From Actinotalea lenta (GTDB taxonomy: Bacteria; Actinomycetota; Actinomycetes; Actinomycetales; Cellulomonadaceae): DNA of 64,000 bases. The stretch covers positions 2,364,905 through 2,428,904 of the forward strand of contig NZ_JAUQYP010000001.1 of assembly GCF_030586465.1 (NCBI RefSeq). Direction: 5' to 3'. A program made the translations under genes and the position numbers. Every line of letters starts with the position of its first letter. The first letter of the stretch is position 1. Positions 1 to 8,971 of this stretch are shown in pieces. The notes under the pieces were generated by a model. The model did not search any database. It was not told where the DNA came from and was given only the letters and a program-made list of their open reading frames with translations.

Positions 1-327
1 CGGATAGCGCCCCAGACCCTTGACCGCCACCACGACGGCCACCCCTTCCGGGTGCCCGAGCAGCACCGTGCCGGTGACCGCGAGCCGTTCCAGGAGCCCG
101 ATCCAGGTCCCGCCCCGCAGGACGCCCTGACCCGGCCGCTGCGCCGCCGGTGCGTCGACGTCCGGGTCCCCGCCCGCGCTCTGCTCGCCGGGACCGCCGC
201 GCGTCGAACCGCCGGAGTCCTGGGACCGCGCGGCGAGTGCGAGGATCCCGGCGACCACGAACCAACCGGCGAGGACGCTGACCACGAGCGTGGCCAGGGC
301 GACGAGCGCGGCCGGGAGCCCGGTCAC
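1..327 (-). CDS. Integral membrane protein, partial (C-terminus outside window)
   Basis: The first 109 codons of a minus-strand gene that continues past the window edge. It starts at GTG 327, overlapping the stop of the SatD-like gene as GTGA, so the two are probably translationally coupled. The N-terminus (residues 1-34) is one hydrophobic segment beginning VTGLPAALVALATLVV. A low-complexity Gly/Ser/Asp/Pro linker follows, then a second hydrophobic stretch with GGGTWIGLLERLAV-like spacing and the ending VVVAVKGLGRYP. I recognise this as the small membrane protein that commonly accompanies SatD-like genes in actinobacteria, but its biochemical function is unknown to me. It is intact as far as it can be read. 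Confidence 0.75.
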   Translation of the reverse strand, partial: MTGLPAALVALATLVVSVLAGWFVVAGILALAARSQDSGGSTRGGPGEQSAGGDPDVDAPAAQRPGQGVLRGGTWIGLLERLAVTGTVLLGHPEGVAVVVAVKGLGRYP

Positions 328-923
328 GACTCGGCCTCGGCGAGCAGCCGGGCGACGACGGGGCGGGCGGCCCGCTCCTCGTCCCACAGCGCGGCGGCGA
401 GGCGCTGGCTCACGGCCTGCTGGCTCACCCCCAGGTCGGCGGCGATCTCCTCCTGGGTCACCCCGTCGCCCCGCGCGAGCCAGGCGTCGATCGCGTCCCA
501 GCCACCGCCGGTCCGGCGGGACGCCACCGAAGCGAGCAGGGTGAGGACGGCCTCCGCCTCCGCTGCACGATCGGGCCGCACGCCGTCGACGGCCACGGGC
601 GCGGGCCTCTGCCTGCTCTTCGCCCGCTCGACCGCGTGCCGGGCGTGCACGAAAGCCGCGCCCGAGCCGGCCCGGGCCTCGGCGGGCATCGGCTCGTCCA
701 CCGGGCCGGCACCGACCCCGACGCTCCACTGCCCGCTGCGCAGGACCCCCAGGACGACCCGCACCACGGCGTCCGGATCCTCGATCACCGCCTGGACCTC
801 GTCCCCGACCGTTCGCTCCGGTCCCCGCACCAGCGCCGGGTCGCCGTCCAGCGCCTGGATGAGCGACGGCACCTTGTCCGTGCTGCGCCGACTGCCTCGC
901 TGGTCGATGGTCAGCACGAACAT
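324..923 (-). CDS. SatD-like protein with C-terminal helix-turn-helix
   Basis: A 199-residue protein starting at ATG 923 (MFVLTIDQRGSRRSTDKVP). An upstream extension of the same frame would run into aroB and is rejected. The N-terminal half resembles the SatD family. The C-terminal 50 residues carry a clear HTH of the sigma-70 region 4 or MarR-like type (TQEEIAADLGVSQQAVSQRL). It overlaps the downstream membrane-protein gene by GTGA. The 85 bp upstream hold five copies of an ACAAGSC/GSCTTGT heptamer, suggesting it binds its own promoter. The family is known from the Streptococcus mutans sat locus, where its role is unresolved. A role as autorepressor is my inference. Confidence 0.75.
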   Translation of the reverse strand: MFVLTIDQRGSRRSTDKVPSLIQALDGDPALVRGPERTVGDEVQAVIEDPDAVVRVVLGVLRSGQWSVGVGAGPVDEPMPAEARAGSGAAFVHARHAVERAKSRQRPAPVAVDGVRPDRAAEAEAVLTLLASVASRRTGGGWDAIDAWLARGDGVTQEEIAADLGVSQQAVSQRLAAALWDEERAARPVVARLLAEAES

Positions 924-927
924 GGAC

Positions 928-1014
928 ACAAGCCTAGAGCCTGGTTGGACGCGGCACAACCCGCTGGGCTTGTTGTATGACAAGCCTGGCGCCTTGTTTT
1001 TTGCGCTACAAGGC
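928..1014 (-). promoter_or_regulatory. Heptamer inverted-repeat cluster upstream of satD-like gene
   Basis: The heptamer ACAAGCC or its complement occurs at 928-934, 967-973 and 980-986. The variant ACAAGGC/GCCTTGT occurs at 991-997 and 1008-1014. Copies at 967-986 form a perfect inverted repeat with a 6-bp spacer, and those at 991-1014 form another with a 10-bp spacer. The cluster fills the gap between the aroB stop and the satD-like start and enters the last codons of aroB. It is a likely operator for the adjacent HTH protein. Confidence 0.5.
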
Positions 1015-2121
1015 TCGGGCCGAGCCTCGGTCCGCCGCGATCTCCGCATAGGCAGCTGCGAGCAGCGTGGGATCCGGGCCCTCCAGGCGGGAAGGACGTG
1101 CCACCCCGTCCAGGACGACGAAGCGCAGCAGGTCCCCCCGGGTCTTCTTGTCCCGTCGCATCGCCGTGAGCAGGCGGTCCCACTGGTCGGCGGCGTACGT
1201 GGTCGGCAGTCCGAGCGCTGCCAGCACCGACCGGTGCCGAGCGACCGTCGCCTCGTCGAGCCGGCCGGCGAGGCGCGCGAGCTCCGCGGCGAACACCATC
1301 CCCACCGCGACGGCCGCACCGTGCCGCCACCGGAACCGCTCGACCTGCTCGATCGCGTGGCCGAAGGTGTGCCCGTAGTTGAGCACCTCGCGCAGGCCGG
1401 ACTCGCGCAGGTCCCGCGAGACGACGTCGGCCTTGACGCGCACCGCACGCTCGACGAGCTCCCGCAGCACGGGCCGGACGTCGGCGGTGAGCTCGGGGGC
1501 CCGCAGCGCGTCTGCGTGGGCCTCGACCAGGGTGAGGATCTCCGGGTCGGCGATGAAGCCCGCCTTCACCACCTCCGCCAGACCTGCGACCCTGTCGTGC
1601 ACCGGCAGGCTCTCCAGGGCGACGAGGTCGCACAGCACTCCCCCCGGCGGGTGGAAGGCGCCCACCAGGTTCTTGCCCTCCGCCGTGTTGATCCCGGTCT
1701 TGCCTCCGACCGCCGCGTCGACCATGGCGAGCAGCGTGGTGGGCACGTGCACCACCCGCACGCCGCGCAGCCACGTCGCGGCGACGAACCCGGCGAGGTC
1801 GGTGGTCGCCCCGCCGCCCAGACCCACGACCGCGTCGCTGCGGGTGAAGCCCGCCTGACCGAGGACACCCCAGCAGAACGCCGCCACCTGGGCGGTCTTG
1901 GCCTCCTCGGCCTCGGGTACCTCGGCAGTCGCGACCTCGAAGCCGTGCTCCTCGAGATCCGCGCGGACCTGCTCCGCGGACGCGGTCAGCGCCCCCGGGT
2001 GCACGATCAGCACCCGCTGCGCTCCCGTCAGCATCCCGGCCAGCTCGCCGAGCAGGTGCTCGCCGACCACCACCTCGTAGGGCCTGTCGCCGCCCACCTC
2101 GATGCGCACGGGCTCGTTCAC
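1006..2121 (-). CDS. aroB: 3-dehydroquinate synthase
   Basis: Converts DAHP to 3-dehydroquinate, the second step of the shikimate pathway, in the cytoplasm using NAD and a divalent metal. The 371-residue protein has the usual family length. The glycine-rich NAD site [10 protein letters not shown] lies near residues 102-111. It is followed by [20 protein letters not shown] (about 126-145) with the conserved lysines, and [11 protein letters not shown] supplies metal-binding histidines further on. The start codon at 2121 overlaps the aroK stop as ATGA, so aroC-aroK-aroB form one unit transcribed on the minus strand. In many actinobacteria efp follows aroB. Here a SatD-like gene follows instead. 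Confidence 0.97.
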   Translation of the reverse strand: MNEPVRIEVGGDRPYEVVVGEHLLGELAGMLTGAQRVLIVHPGALTASAEQVRADLEEHGFEVATAEVPEAEEAKTAQVAAFCWGVLGQAGFTRSDAVVGLGGGATTDLAGFVAATWLRGVRVVHVPTTLLAMVDAAVGGKTGINTAEGKNLVGAFHPPGGVLCDLVALESLPVHDRVAGLAEVVKAGFIADPEILTLVEAHADALRAPELTADVRPVLRELVERAVRVKADVVSRDLRESGLREVLNYGHTFGHAIEQVERFRWRHGAAVAVGMVFAAELARLAGRLDEATVARHRSVLAALGLPTTYAADQWDRLLTAMRRDKKTRGDLLRFVVLDGVARPSRLEGPDPTLLAAAYAEIAADRGSARAL

Positions 2122-2663
2122 GCCGTCTCCTCCTGCTCCCGGATCGCGGTGACCACGTCCGACGCCACGTCGTCCGGCCCTCGCCCGTCGGTGTCCACCC
2201 GCACCGAGGCGACCTCGAGGTAGTGCGGTCGGCGCTGCTCCATCAGGGCCTGCCAGATCGCCCGTGGGTTGCCCGGCAGCACCGGGCGCGGCTGGTTGAA
2301 GCCGAGGCGCGGCACGGCGTGCGCAAGGGTGACGTCGCAGAACACCACCACTCCCCCGGCGGCTCGGAACTCCTCGAGGGCCCCACGCGTGCTCGCGTCG
2401 ACGACGGCGCCTCCGCCGAGTGCGACCACACCGGCCGTGTGGAGCGCCTCGGTCACCGCCCGGCGCTCGAGCGCGCGGAACGCCTCCTCGCCGTCCGAGA
2501 CGATGACGTCGCCGACCGGTCGGCCGGTGGCGCGTTCCACCTCCACGTCCGTGTCGACCAGGGGGAGCTGGAGCCGGGTCGCGACCGCCGCGGCGACGGC
2601 CGGCACCCCCGATCCCGGCGGGCCCACCAGCACGACGCTCGGACGCGGGTCTGATGAGGTCAC
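2118..2663 (-). CDS. aroK: Shikimate kinase with degenerate Walker A
   Basis: A 181-residue protein starting at GTG 2663 and lying between aroC and aroB, as expected for the kinase that phosphorylates shikimate. Family features are present: DTD near residue 35 for shikimate and Mg, GEEAFRALE, the GGG turn, and the lid motif RPVLPG. The P-loop at residues 14-21, however, reads GPPGSGVP. The invariant lysine is valine and the following Ser/Thr is proline. Lysine in GxGKS/T normally contacts the ATP phosphates, so activity should be impaired unless compensated. The reading frame is otherwise intact. The stop overlaps the aroB start by 4 bp. Confidence 0.9.
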   Translation of the reverse strand: MTSSDPRPSVVLVGPPGSGVPAVAAAVATRLQLPLVDTDVEVERATGRPVGDVIVSDGEEAFRALERRAVTEALHTAGVVALGGGAVVDASTRGALEEFRAAGGVVVFCDVTLAHAVPRLGFNQPRPVLPGNPRAIWQALMEQRRPHYLEVASVRVDTDGRGPDDVASDVVTAIREQEETA

Positions 2664-2728
2664 GAGCGGAACGCTACCCGGCCTGCCGGACCGGCGGCTC
2701 CGCCCGCCCGCCACGCGGCCCGGGCGCC

Positions 2729-3922
2729 TCAGCGCTGCAACGGTGGGATGGACTCGAGGTAGGCGGCGTGGTTGCGGGCGACCTCGGCCACGCTGTCGCC
2801 ACCGAACTTCTCGAGCACCGCGTCCGCGAGCACCAGCGCGACCATGGCCTCCGCGACGACGCCTGCGGCCGGTACCGCGCACACGTCGGAACGCTGGTGG
2901 ATCGCCTGGGCCGCCTCCCCGGTCGCCACGTCCGTGGTGTCCAGGGCCCGCGGCACGGTCGAGATCGGCTTCATCGCCGCCCGCACGCGGATCACCTCAC
3001 CGTTGGACATCCCACCCTCGAGGCCGCCGGCCCGATTCGTGCGGCGGCGGATCCCCCCGGTCGCCGGGTCGCGCTCGATCTCGTCGTGCGCGGCAGAGCC
3101 GCGCCGCGTCGCGGTGCGGAAGCCGTCGCCCACCTCGACGCCCTTGATCGCCTGGATACCCATGAGGGCCGCCGCGAGCCGGGCGTCCAGGCGTCGGTCC
3201 CAGTGCGTGTAGGTGCCCAGGCCGGACGGCACGTGGTACGCGAGCACCTCCACGACACCGCCCAGGGTGTCCCCGGCCTTCTGCGTGGCGTCGATCTCCG
3301 CCACCATCGCGGCCGACGTCGCCGCGTCGAAGCACCGGACGGGATCCTCGTCCAGGGCCGTGACGTGGTCGGGCGTCGGCGGAAGGGCGTCCTCGGGGAC
3401 GCCCACCGTCCCGATCGCCACGGTGTGGGACACGAGGCGCACGCCCACGGCCTGCTCGAGGAAGGCTGCGGCGACCGTCCCGAGGGCGACCCGGGTGGCG
3501 GTCTCGCGCGCCGACGCCCGCTCCAGCACCGGCCGGGCGTCGGTGAACCCGTACTTGCGCATACCTACCAGGTCCGCATGCCCGGGGCGGGGGCGGGTCA
3601 GGGGCGCGTTGCGCGCGCGCTGGAGCTTGGCCGGGTCGTCCACCGGGTCGGCCGCCATGACGTCGACCCACTTGGGCCACTCGGAGTTGGCGATCTCCAC
3701 CGCGAGCGGGCCGCCCTGCGTGACACCGTGCCGCAGCCCGGCCAGCACGCGGACCTCGTCCGCCTCGAACGCCATCCGTGCGCCGCGTCCGTACCCCAGC
3801 CTGCGCCGCGCCAGCGCAGCGCGCAGGTCGTCGGTGACGAGCGAGACGCCGGCGGGAAGCCCCTCGACGATCCCCACGAGCGCAGGGCCGTGCGACTCCC
3901 CGGACGTCAACCAGCGCAGCAC
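2729..3922 (-). CDS. aroC: Chorismate synthase
   Basis: Catalyses the last common step of aromatic biosynthesis, EPSP to chorismate, with reduced FMN. The 397-residue protein has the N-terminal signature [19 protein letters not shown], then [24 protein letters not shown] and, near the C-terminus, the conserved [11 protein letters not shown] segment and [11 protein letters not shown]. Length and motifs are those of the actinobacterial form. It heads the aroC-aroK-aroB group, with 65 bp to aroK. It lies immediately downstream of the pilus cluster, separated from pilO by about 130 bp containing a GC-rich hairpin. Confidence 0.97.
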   Translation of the reverse strand: MLRWLTSGESHGPALVGIVEGLPAGVSLVTDDLRAALARRRLGYGRGARMAFEADEVRVLAGLRHGVTQGGPLAVEIANSEWPKWVDVMAADPVDDPAKLQRARNAPLTRPRPGHADLVGMRKYGFTDARPVLERASARETATRVALGTVAAAFLEQAVGVRLVSHTVAIGTVGVPEDALPPTPDHVTALDEDPVRCFDAATSAAMVAEIDATQKAGDTLGGVVEVLAYHVPSGLGTYTHWDRRLDARLAAALMGIQAIKGVEVGDGFRTATRRGSAAHDEIERDPATGGIRRRTNRAGGLEGGMSNGEVIRVRAAMKPISTVPRALDTTDVATGEAAQAIHQRSDVCAVPAAGVVAEAMVALVLADAVLEKFGGDSVAEVARNHAAYLESIPPLQR

Positions 3923-3984
3923 AGTGCCCTCCCTGGGTGCGACCTCGGCGGTGCGCGCATCGCGCGTGCTGCGTCATCCTTCCA

Positions 3985-4008
3985 CGGGCGGGACGGCATC
4001 CCCGCCCG
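3985..4008 (-). terminator. GC hairpin after the pilus operon
   Basis: A perfect 8-bp stem (CGGGCGGG/CCCGCCCG) with an 8-nt loop lies in the pilO-aroC gap. There is no U-run on the minus strand, so it may be an incomplete terminator or an mRNA 3' end rather than a classical Rho-independent site. Confidence 0.4.
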
Positions 4009-4051
4009 CCGTCCGTGCTGCGGACCAGGACGTGGGTGCCCGGGTGAGCCC

Positions 4052-4885
4052 CTAGGTTCCCGGGAGCGGCACGAACGGGTTGCGAGCGCTCCCCGGAAGT
4101 GTCGGGGTACCCGTCGTATCAGGCGCCGGGGTGGCGTCACCTTGAGACTGCTCGTAGGTGAGGTAGTCCTGGCTCGGCGGCAGCACGTAGGCCCAACCGT
4201 CGACCGTCAGCTCGAGGTCGCCGTCCGCCGTCGCCGGGCGCCCCCCGGAGGCCACGGCCTGCGGCTGCCGGGAACCGTCGACCGAGACGGGCAGGAACAG
4301 CCTGTCGGTGCCGGTCTGGAGGCCCTGGAGGAAGGCGGTCGCGTTGGCGTACGTCCCGACCACGGTGATCGACATCGGCACCGCCGCCATACCGTCGAGC
4401 GGCTTTGACTGGGTGCCGTCGGCGGGCGTCGCCGTGGCGCCGGACGACCCGGGCTGGTCGGCGGTCGTCGTGCCGGCATCGCCGGACGCGCTCGGGTCCG
4501 GGGTCGGCGTCGCGGGCGCCGGCGGAGCCGGGGGCGTGACGGTCTGGGCCGTGGCCGGGTCGAGAGCCGTCAGAGTGACGCCTGCCTTGTCCGCCAGTGC
4601 CTGGACGGCGCGCGTGTAGGCACTGAGCTCAGCCGTCGCGGGGATCTGGGTGCGCAGCGTCGCGAGCTCTGCCCGGTAGTCGTCCAGCTTCGCGAAGTCG
4701 GCCTTGAGCTCGGCGACCTGAGCCTTGAGCTTGGCGTTCTGGACGCGGATGGACGCCGCCTGGTCGCGGGTCTGCGTCGCATCGTCGAAGCGCGGCTGCG
4801 CCGCCAGGAACCAGGTCCCCGCGAAGATCGCGATGACGAGGAAGATCGTTCCGGCGACCCAGCCGCCGGCGCGTGTCGACCGCAT
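4052..4885 (-). CDS. pilO: Type IV pilus inner-membrane protein PilO
   Basis: A 277-residue membrane-anchored component of the PilM-PilN-PilO alignment complex linking the cytoplasmic ATPases to the pilus. There is one N-terminal transmembrane helix (about residues 8-29). A coiled-coil stretch follows (about 35-75, RDQAASIRVQNAKLKAQVAELK), then a ferredoxin-like extracytoplasmic domain with the PilO-type pattern VPMSITVVGTYANATAFLQG. A Pro/Ala/Thr-rich low-complexity insert of about 50 residues splits the domain. The start ATG shares one base with the pilN stop (TGATG). No PilP or PilQ gene is present, as expected for a cell without an outer membrane. Confidence 0.9.
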   Translation of the reverse strand: MRSTRAGGWVAGTIFLVIAIFAGTWFLAAQPRFDDATQTRDQAASIRVQNAKLKAQVAELKADFAKLDDYRAELATLRTQIPATAELSAYTRAVQALADKAGVTLTALDPATAQTVTPPAPPAPATPTPDPSASGDAGTTTADQPGSSGATATPADGTQSKPLDGMAAVPMSITVVGTYANATAFLQGLQTGTDRLFLPVSVDGSRQPQAVASGGRPATADGDLELTVDGWAYVLPPSQDYLTYEQSQGDATPAPDTTGTPTLPGSARNPFVPLPGT

Positions 4886-5580
4886 CAGTTCCCCTCCTCG
4901 AAACGCTGCGCATACGCATCGGACGTCAGGTTCACCGTCGCGGAGACCGTGTAGTAGACGGTCCCGTTGGCCTCGGTGACCTCTGCCGCGGTGAACCAGG
5001 CGTCCGACAGCCCGGGCAGCGCGTTGAGGGCGTCGATCCAGTCTGCGGTGTCCGGGACCGTGAGGGAGTCGGCCTCGAAGGTCAGCGAGCCGACGGACGG
5101 GCCGGCCAGCGGGTCGGTCGGGGTGCCGGGCTCCGTCGTCGGAGGTTCGACCGCAACCTGCACACTCTGGATCGCGATACCCGCGGGTGCCGTGGCGGAG
5201 ATGGCGGCCAGGTACTTCGCGAGCTCGATCTCCGTCGACATGCCGAACGTCCGCGCCGCCGCCACGCGATCGATCTCGCCGCGCACGAGCGGGACCTCGA
5301 TGTACTTCTGTCGCTCCGCCTGCAGACGGGTCGTGTCGGCCTGAGCTGTCGTGAGATCGGCCTGGGCTGCGCGCTGGGACTCCCACGCCAGCGCGACGAC
5401 GCCGGCGGCGAGGACGACGGCGATCACGACGAGCACGCCGAGCCACCGTCGGACGATCCTGAGCCCACGGGCCGCCACGACCTCCGGCGGCAGCAGGTTC
5501 ACCTGCGGGATGGCTGGCACGACGCTCGGTTCCCGCCGCGACCGCTTGGCCGGACGTCGCTTGACCTCGGTCTCCGTCAC
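4885..5580 (-). CDS. pilN: Type IV pilus inner-membrane protein PilN
   Basis: A 231-residue bitopic protein. The cytoplasmic N-terminus contains the conserved PilN motif (PQVNLLPPEV, about residues 25-34) that binds PilM. A single transmembrane helix follows (about 46-68), then a coiled coil (SQRAAQADLTTAQADTTRLQ) and an extracytoplasmic domain. It overlaps pilM upstream by 4 bp and pilO downstream by 1 bp, so pilMNO are tightly coupled. The basic N-terminal leader (KRRPAKRSRR) is typical of actinobacterial versions. Confidence 0.92.
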   Translation of the reverse strand: MTETEVKRRPAKRSRREPSVVPAIPQVNLLPPEVVAARGLRIVRRWLGVLVVIAVVLAAGVVALAWESQRAAQADLTTAQADTTRLQAERQKYIEVPLVRGEIDRVAAARTFGMSTEIELAKYLAAISATAPAGIAIQSVQVAVEPPTTEPGTPTDPLAGPSVGSLTFEADSLTVPDTADWIDALNALPGLSDAWFTAAEVTEANGTVYYTVSATVNLTSDAYAQRFEEGN

Positions 5581-6620
5581 GCCGCCACCGCCTTCGCCAG
5601 ACCGACCGGTACCGCGGCGACGCGGCCGTGGTCGCCGATGACAAGATGCTTGCCGCGCCGCACCGTGCTCAGCGCGTCCCCGACCGACACCGGGATACGG
5701 CTGGCACTGGCGAGGTACTGGCCGAGACCGGGCAGCATGGCCCCTCCGCCGGCCAGGACGACAAGGTCCACGGCCGCGCCAGGGTTGTTGCTCGCGTAGT
5801 ACACGAAGGTGTTCCGGATGGACTCCACGAGCGGCCGGGCCGTCTCCAGAACGGCGTTACCGACCGCCTGGAGCTCGCCGGGCACCTCCATGCCGAGTCC
5901 GACCTTCCGCTTGAGGTCCTCGGCCTCCTGGAAGCTGACGCTCAGCTCCCGGGCCACGGCCTCGGTGGTGTGGTTGCCCCCGAACGGCAGGATGCGGACG
6001 AACCGCGGAGCCCCGGACGCCACGACCACGACCTGCGTGATCTGCGCACCGATCTCCACCACCGCGACGGTCTTCGTGGCCGCCTCGCCCCCGATCAAGG
6101 CCCGGAGCAGGGCGAACGAGCTGAGGTCCACCATCTGGGGGCGCAGACCTGCCGACTCGACGGCGAGGATGTTCGCGCGCACGGTGTCGCGCGTGGCCGC
6201 GACGAGCATGCCGTGCAGCATCCGGCCCTGCGGGCCGTCCACCTCGGCCGTCGGCAGGAAGTCGAGGAGGGCCTCGTCCGCCGGCATGGGGAGGAGCTCG
6301 CCCACCTGGAAGGGAAGCGACTGCTTGAGCTGCGCGAGGGGCAGCCACGGGAGGTCCAGCTCCCGGACGATCACGCGCTGGTTCCCGACGCCGATGTTCA
6401 CGTCGCGGGTGGCGAACTTCCCGACGGACCAGAGCTGGCGGATGGCCGCGCTCACGGTCGCGGCGTCCTCGACCTCGCCGTCCCGCACCGTCCCCAAGGG
6501 GAGCGGGACCTCCGCGTATCGCGTCAGCGTCGCGGACCCGTTCGCGGATGACTTGCTCACCTCGGCAGCGCGCACGCAGGTGGCTCCGATGTCCAAACCG
6601 ATCACACCAGCCTTGGCCAC
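5577..6620 (-). CDS. pilM: Type IV pilus actin-like protein PilM
   Basis: A 347-residue cytoplasmic actin-fold ATPase-like protein that binds the PilN N-terminus. The start is placed at GTG 6620 (VAKAGVIGLDIGATCVRAAE), preceded by AAAGGGG at a good distance. An upstream ATG at 6653 lies in the leader just downstream of the promoter -10 and is rejected. Seen motifs are phosphate-1 (GLDIGATCVRAAEV), phosphate-2 (VAVVEIGAQITQVVVV) and the adenosine loop (LVVLAGGGAMLPGLGQYL). It is the first gene of pilMNO and has its own WhiG/FliA-like promoter 33 bp upstream. Confidence 0.95.
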   Translation of the reverse strand: MAKAGVIGLDIGATCVRAAEVSKSSANGSATLTRYAEVPLPLGTVRDGEVEDAATVSAAIRQLWSVGKFATRDVNIGVGNQRVIVRELDLPWLPLAQLKQSLPFQVGELLPMPADEALLDFLPTAEVDGPQGRMLHGMLVAATRDTVRANILAVESAGLRPQMVDLSSFALLRALIGGEAATKTVAVVEIGAQITQVVVVASGAPRFVRILPFGGNHTTEAVARELSVSFQEAEDLKRKVGLGMEVPGELQAVGNAVLETARPLVESIRNTFVYYASNNPGAAVDLVVLAGGGAMLPGLGQYLASASRIPVSVGDALSTVRRGKHLVIGDHGRVAAVPVGLAKAVAA

Positions 6621-6653
6621 TGGCCGTCCCCTTTCGCGCGGTGTCCACGTCAT

Positions 6654-6681
6654 CTATCGGCCCGGCCTGAGACAACCTTGA
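6654..6681 (-). promoter_or_regulatory. WhiG/FliA-type promoter for pilMNO
   Basis: On the minus strand TCAAG (6681-6677), 15 bp and GCCGATAG (6661-6654). This matches the Streptomyces WhiG consensus TAAA-N16-GCCGATAA at the -10 in seven of eight positions and in spacing. It ends 33 bp before the pilM GTG. Confidence 0.65.
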
Positions 6682-6693
6682 GGGCGAAGCGCG

Positions 6694-7479
6694 TTACGCC
6701 AGCACTCCGAGGTAGGCGCCCCAGAGTGCCTCGCCCCACGCGGCTCCGACGGCCGCGCCGAGGACCATCCATGGTCCGAACGGGATCGCGCTACGGCGTC
6801 CCGCGCGGCGCGACACGAGGAGCCCGAGCGAGAAGATCCCGCCCAGCAGGAACGCGGCGAACGCACCGACCACCCAGCTGCCCCAGCCGAGCCAGGCGAG
6901 CGCCCCGCCCAGGACGCCGGCGAGCTTCACGTCCCCGAAACCCATCCCCCCGGGACGCAGCACCATGAGGGCGAAGTACAGCGTGAAGAGGCCCACCGCA
7001 CCCACGAGCCCGCGCAGCAACGCCCCGGGCCCTGTCGTCCCGCCGGGCGCCAGGCTGGCGATCACCAGCACGACGCCGACCACCGGGTAGGACGGCAGCA
7101 CGAGCGCATCGGGGAGGCGATGGACGTCGAGGTCGATGAGCGCCAACGCGAGGCCCACCGCTGCGAGATACCCGAAGGCGAGCGTCTCCCAGGCGACGCC
7201 GAACCGGACCACGGTGAGCACGAAGAGCACCCCGGTCGCGGACTCGACCAGGACGTACCGCGCGCTGATCGCCGCGCCGCAGTCCCGGCACCGGCCGCGC
7301 AACGCCAGCCACGACACCACCGGGACGTTGTCCCACGGGCGGATCCGGTGCTCGCACGCCGGGCACGCGCTCGGCGGGCTCACGACGGACTCGCCCCGCG
7401 GCACGCGCCAGATCACGACGTTGAGGAAGGAGCCGACGAGAAGGCCGAGGACACCCGCCAGGACGAGGACCGGCGTCAC
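6694..7479 (-). CDS. pilD: Prepilin peptidase / N-methyltransferase
   Basis: An integral membrane aspartic protease of family A24 that cleaves prepilin leaders and methylates the new N-terminus. From GTG 7479 it has 261 residues; GTG 7488 is an equally possible start three codons earlier. The N-terminal domain carries two zinc-type CxxC pairs (CPAC and CRDC) around RPWDNVPVVSWLALRGRC. The catalytic aspartates are in IDLDVHRLPD and GFGDVKLAG. About seven hydrophobic segments are visible. A peptidase of this family beside aroE and aroC is common in actinobacteria. Here it follows three prepilin-like genes and precedes pilM. Confidence 0.93.
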   Translation of the reverse strand: MTPVLVLAGVLGLLVGSFLNVVIWRVPRGESVVSPPSACPACEHRIRPWDNVPVVSWLALRGRCRDCGAAISARYVLVESATGVLFVLTVVRFGVAWETLAFGYLAAVGLALALIDLDVHRLPDALVLPSYPVVGVVLVIASLAPGGTTGPGALLRGLVGAVGLFTLYFALMVLRPGGMGFGDVKLAGVLGGALAWLGWGSWVVGAFAAFLLGGIFSLGLLVSRRAGRRSAIPFGPWMVLGAAVGAAWGEALWGAYLGVLA

Positions 7480-7480
7480 G

Positions 7481-8971
7481 TCACCCACCCGAGTAGTCGA
7501 GCCACAGCGACGTCGTGATGATGCTCGAGAAGGGCGCGTCCGAGTTCGGGTCGAAGTACACCGACGGGTTCTTGACCTCGGACGAGTGGATAGGTCCGGG
7601 GTCCGGTGACGAGCACTGGTTGGCGGAGATGACCGAACCCACCGCACCGGCGCTCGATGTCTCGAGCTGGATGTCGTCACCCGCGACGAACATGCCGCTC
7701 ACGACCGGCGGCCCCATGCTGCCCGCCTGCCAGTTGGAGTGCGTCACGAGATCGCCGTCGGCCATCATCCACAGGTTGTGGTACGCAGGCTGGCCGAGAT
7801 CGTAGTGGTCCCAGTTGATGTTGCCGTACTCCTTGTTGGAGCAGCTCGTGGGGTCTTCCGCCGACGCGACGACCGTGAACCGGGGGATGACCCCGTTCCC
7901 GGTGCCCACGTCGACGTTGGCGTGATAGGCGAAGTACGTCCCGCTGAGCGTGTTGCCCGTGGCTATCCACGTGTGCGCGCCGTCCCACTTCCAACCGCGT
8001 ACCTGGGTGCTGCCCGACGCCGTGCCGATCGTCGTGGGTGCCGTGCAGGGCCCCGCGGAGGAGTACGGGCGGACGGTCCCGTCCGTGCACAGGTCGTACC
8101 AGTCGACGATCGCGTTGGGGTCGTCCGTGCTGGCCCGCAGGTAGAACAGGCCGGCGTCGACGGAAGGGATCGCCTCCGCGCCCTTGGTCTCGACGCTGCT
8201 GCTGCCCCAGTTCGTGACGTTGTACGTGAAGTTGTTCGACGACGCGCTCGAGGGGTCGGTCGAGGTCACGGGGCCTGTCACGGTCGGGTTGCCGTTGGTC
8301 GAGATCGTGCCGTTGGAGTGGACGCTGGCCTGGTCGTCGAAGGCCCCGGCGGCGCCGGTGACGGTCGTGCTCGAGTCGAGCAGCAGGTCGCCGGCCGTGA
8401 GGATCGCGTGCAACGGCTTGTAGGGCATGAAGACGTACTCGGACTTGATGAGTCGGGTCTTCGTCGCGTCGGCGAAGGACGGGATCGCGGAGAGCGCATA
8501 GACCTTGCCGTACTTGACGTGCGCCGACGGCGGCTTCAGCACCACGTACTGCCCACCGTCGCCGGACTGCACGCACGTCCCGGCGGACACCATGGCCTCG
8601 AGCTGGGACCTGGCCCAGGTGCGCTCCGCGTCCTCTGTCGAGAAGACACCTCCGGCTCCGTCACCCGACGTGGGGAAGCCGATCTCGGCGCCCGGGCACC
8701 ACGTGGACGTCGCGGCGGGGACCGGATAGTCCGAGTTCGTCGCCGAGTACGCGCCCTGGACCTCGGAGAGCGTCCGGTCGACGCCCGCCTCGGCCACGGC
8801 GAGCGACGTCTCGAACGTCTGGCGCTGGTGGCTCTGCGCCATCGCATTGACGGCGATCGCCACCGCGGTCGCCGCGATCGCGAACACGAAGACCGAGACC
8901 CCGATCACCAGGATGAGACCGACGCCCGCGTCGTCGGCCACTCGTCGGCGCCATCTCATCACCGTGGTCAC
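7481..8971 (-). CDS. PilX-like pilus-associated protein
   Basis: A 496-residue protein with a short basic N-terminus and one hydrophobic helix (DAGVGLILVIGVSVFVFAIA, about residues 14-33). It resembles a prepilin but lacks the glutamate normally at mature position 5 and a clean G/F cleavage site. An alpha-helical stretch follows (about 40-70), typical of PilX N-termini. The remainder is a large Ser/Thr/Gly-rich beta domain containing SVHSNGTISTNGNPTVTG, a pattern seen in polymer-like beta-helix regions. It overlaps the upstream prepilin gene by ATGA and abuts pilD. It is probably a minor pilus subunit or surface-exposed accessory protein. Its binding partner is unknown. Confidence 0.75.
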   Translation of the reverse strand: MTTVMRWRRRVADDAGVGLILVIGVSVFVFAIAATAVAIAVNAMAQSHQRQTFETSLAVAEAGVDRTLSEVQGAYSATNSDYPVPAATSTWCPGAEIGFPTSGDGAGGVFSTEDAERTWARSQLEAMVSAGTCVQSGDGGQYVVLKPPSAHVKYGKVYALSAIPSFADATKTRLIKSEYVFMPYKPLHAILTAGDLLLDSSTTVTGAAGAFDDQASVHSNGTISTNGNPTVTGPVTSTDPSSASSNNFTYNVTNWGSSSVETKGAEAIPSVDAGLFYLRASTDDPNAIVDWYDLCTDGTVRPYSSAGPCTAPTTIGTASGSTQVRGWKWDGAHTWIATGNTLSGTYFAYHANVDVGTGNGVIPRFTVVASAEDPTSCSNKEYGNINWDHYDLGQPAYHNLWMMADGDLVTHSNWQAGSMGPPVVSGMFVAGDDIQLETSSAGAVGSVISANQCSSPDPGPIHSSEVKNPSVYFDPNSDAPFSSIITTSLWLDYSGG

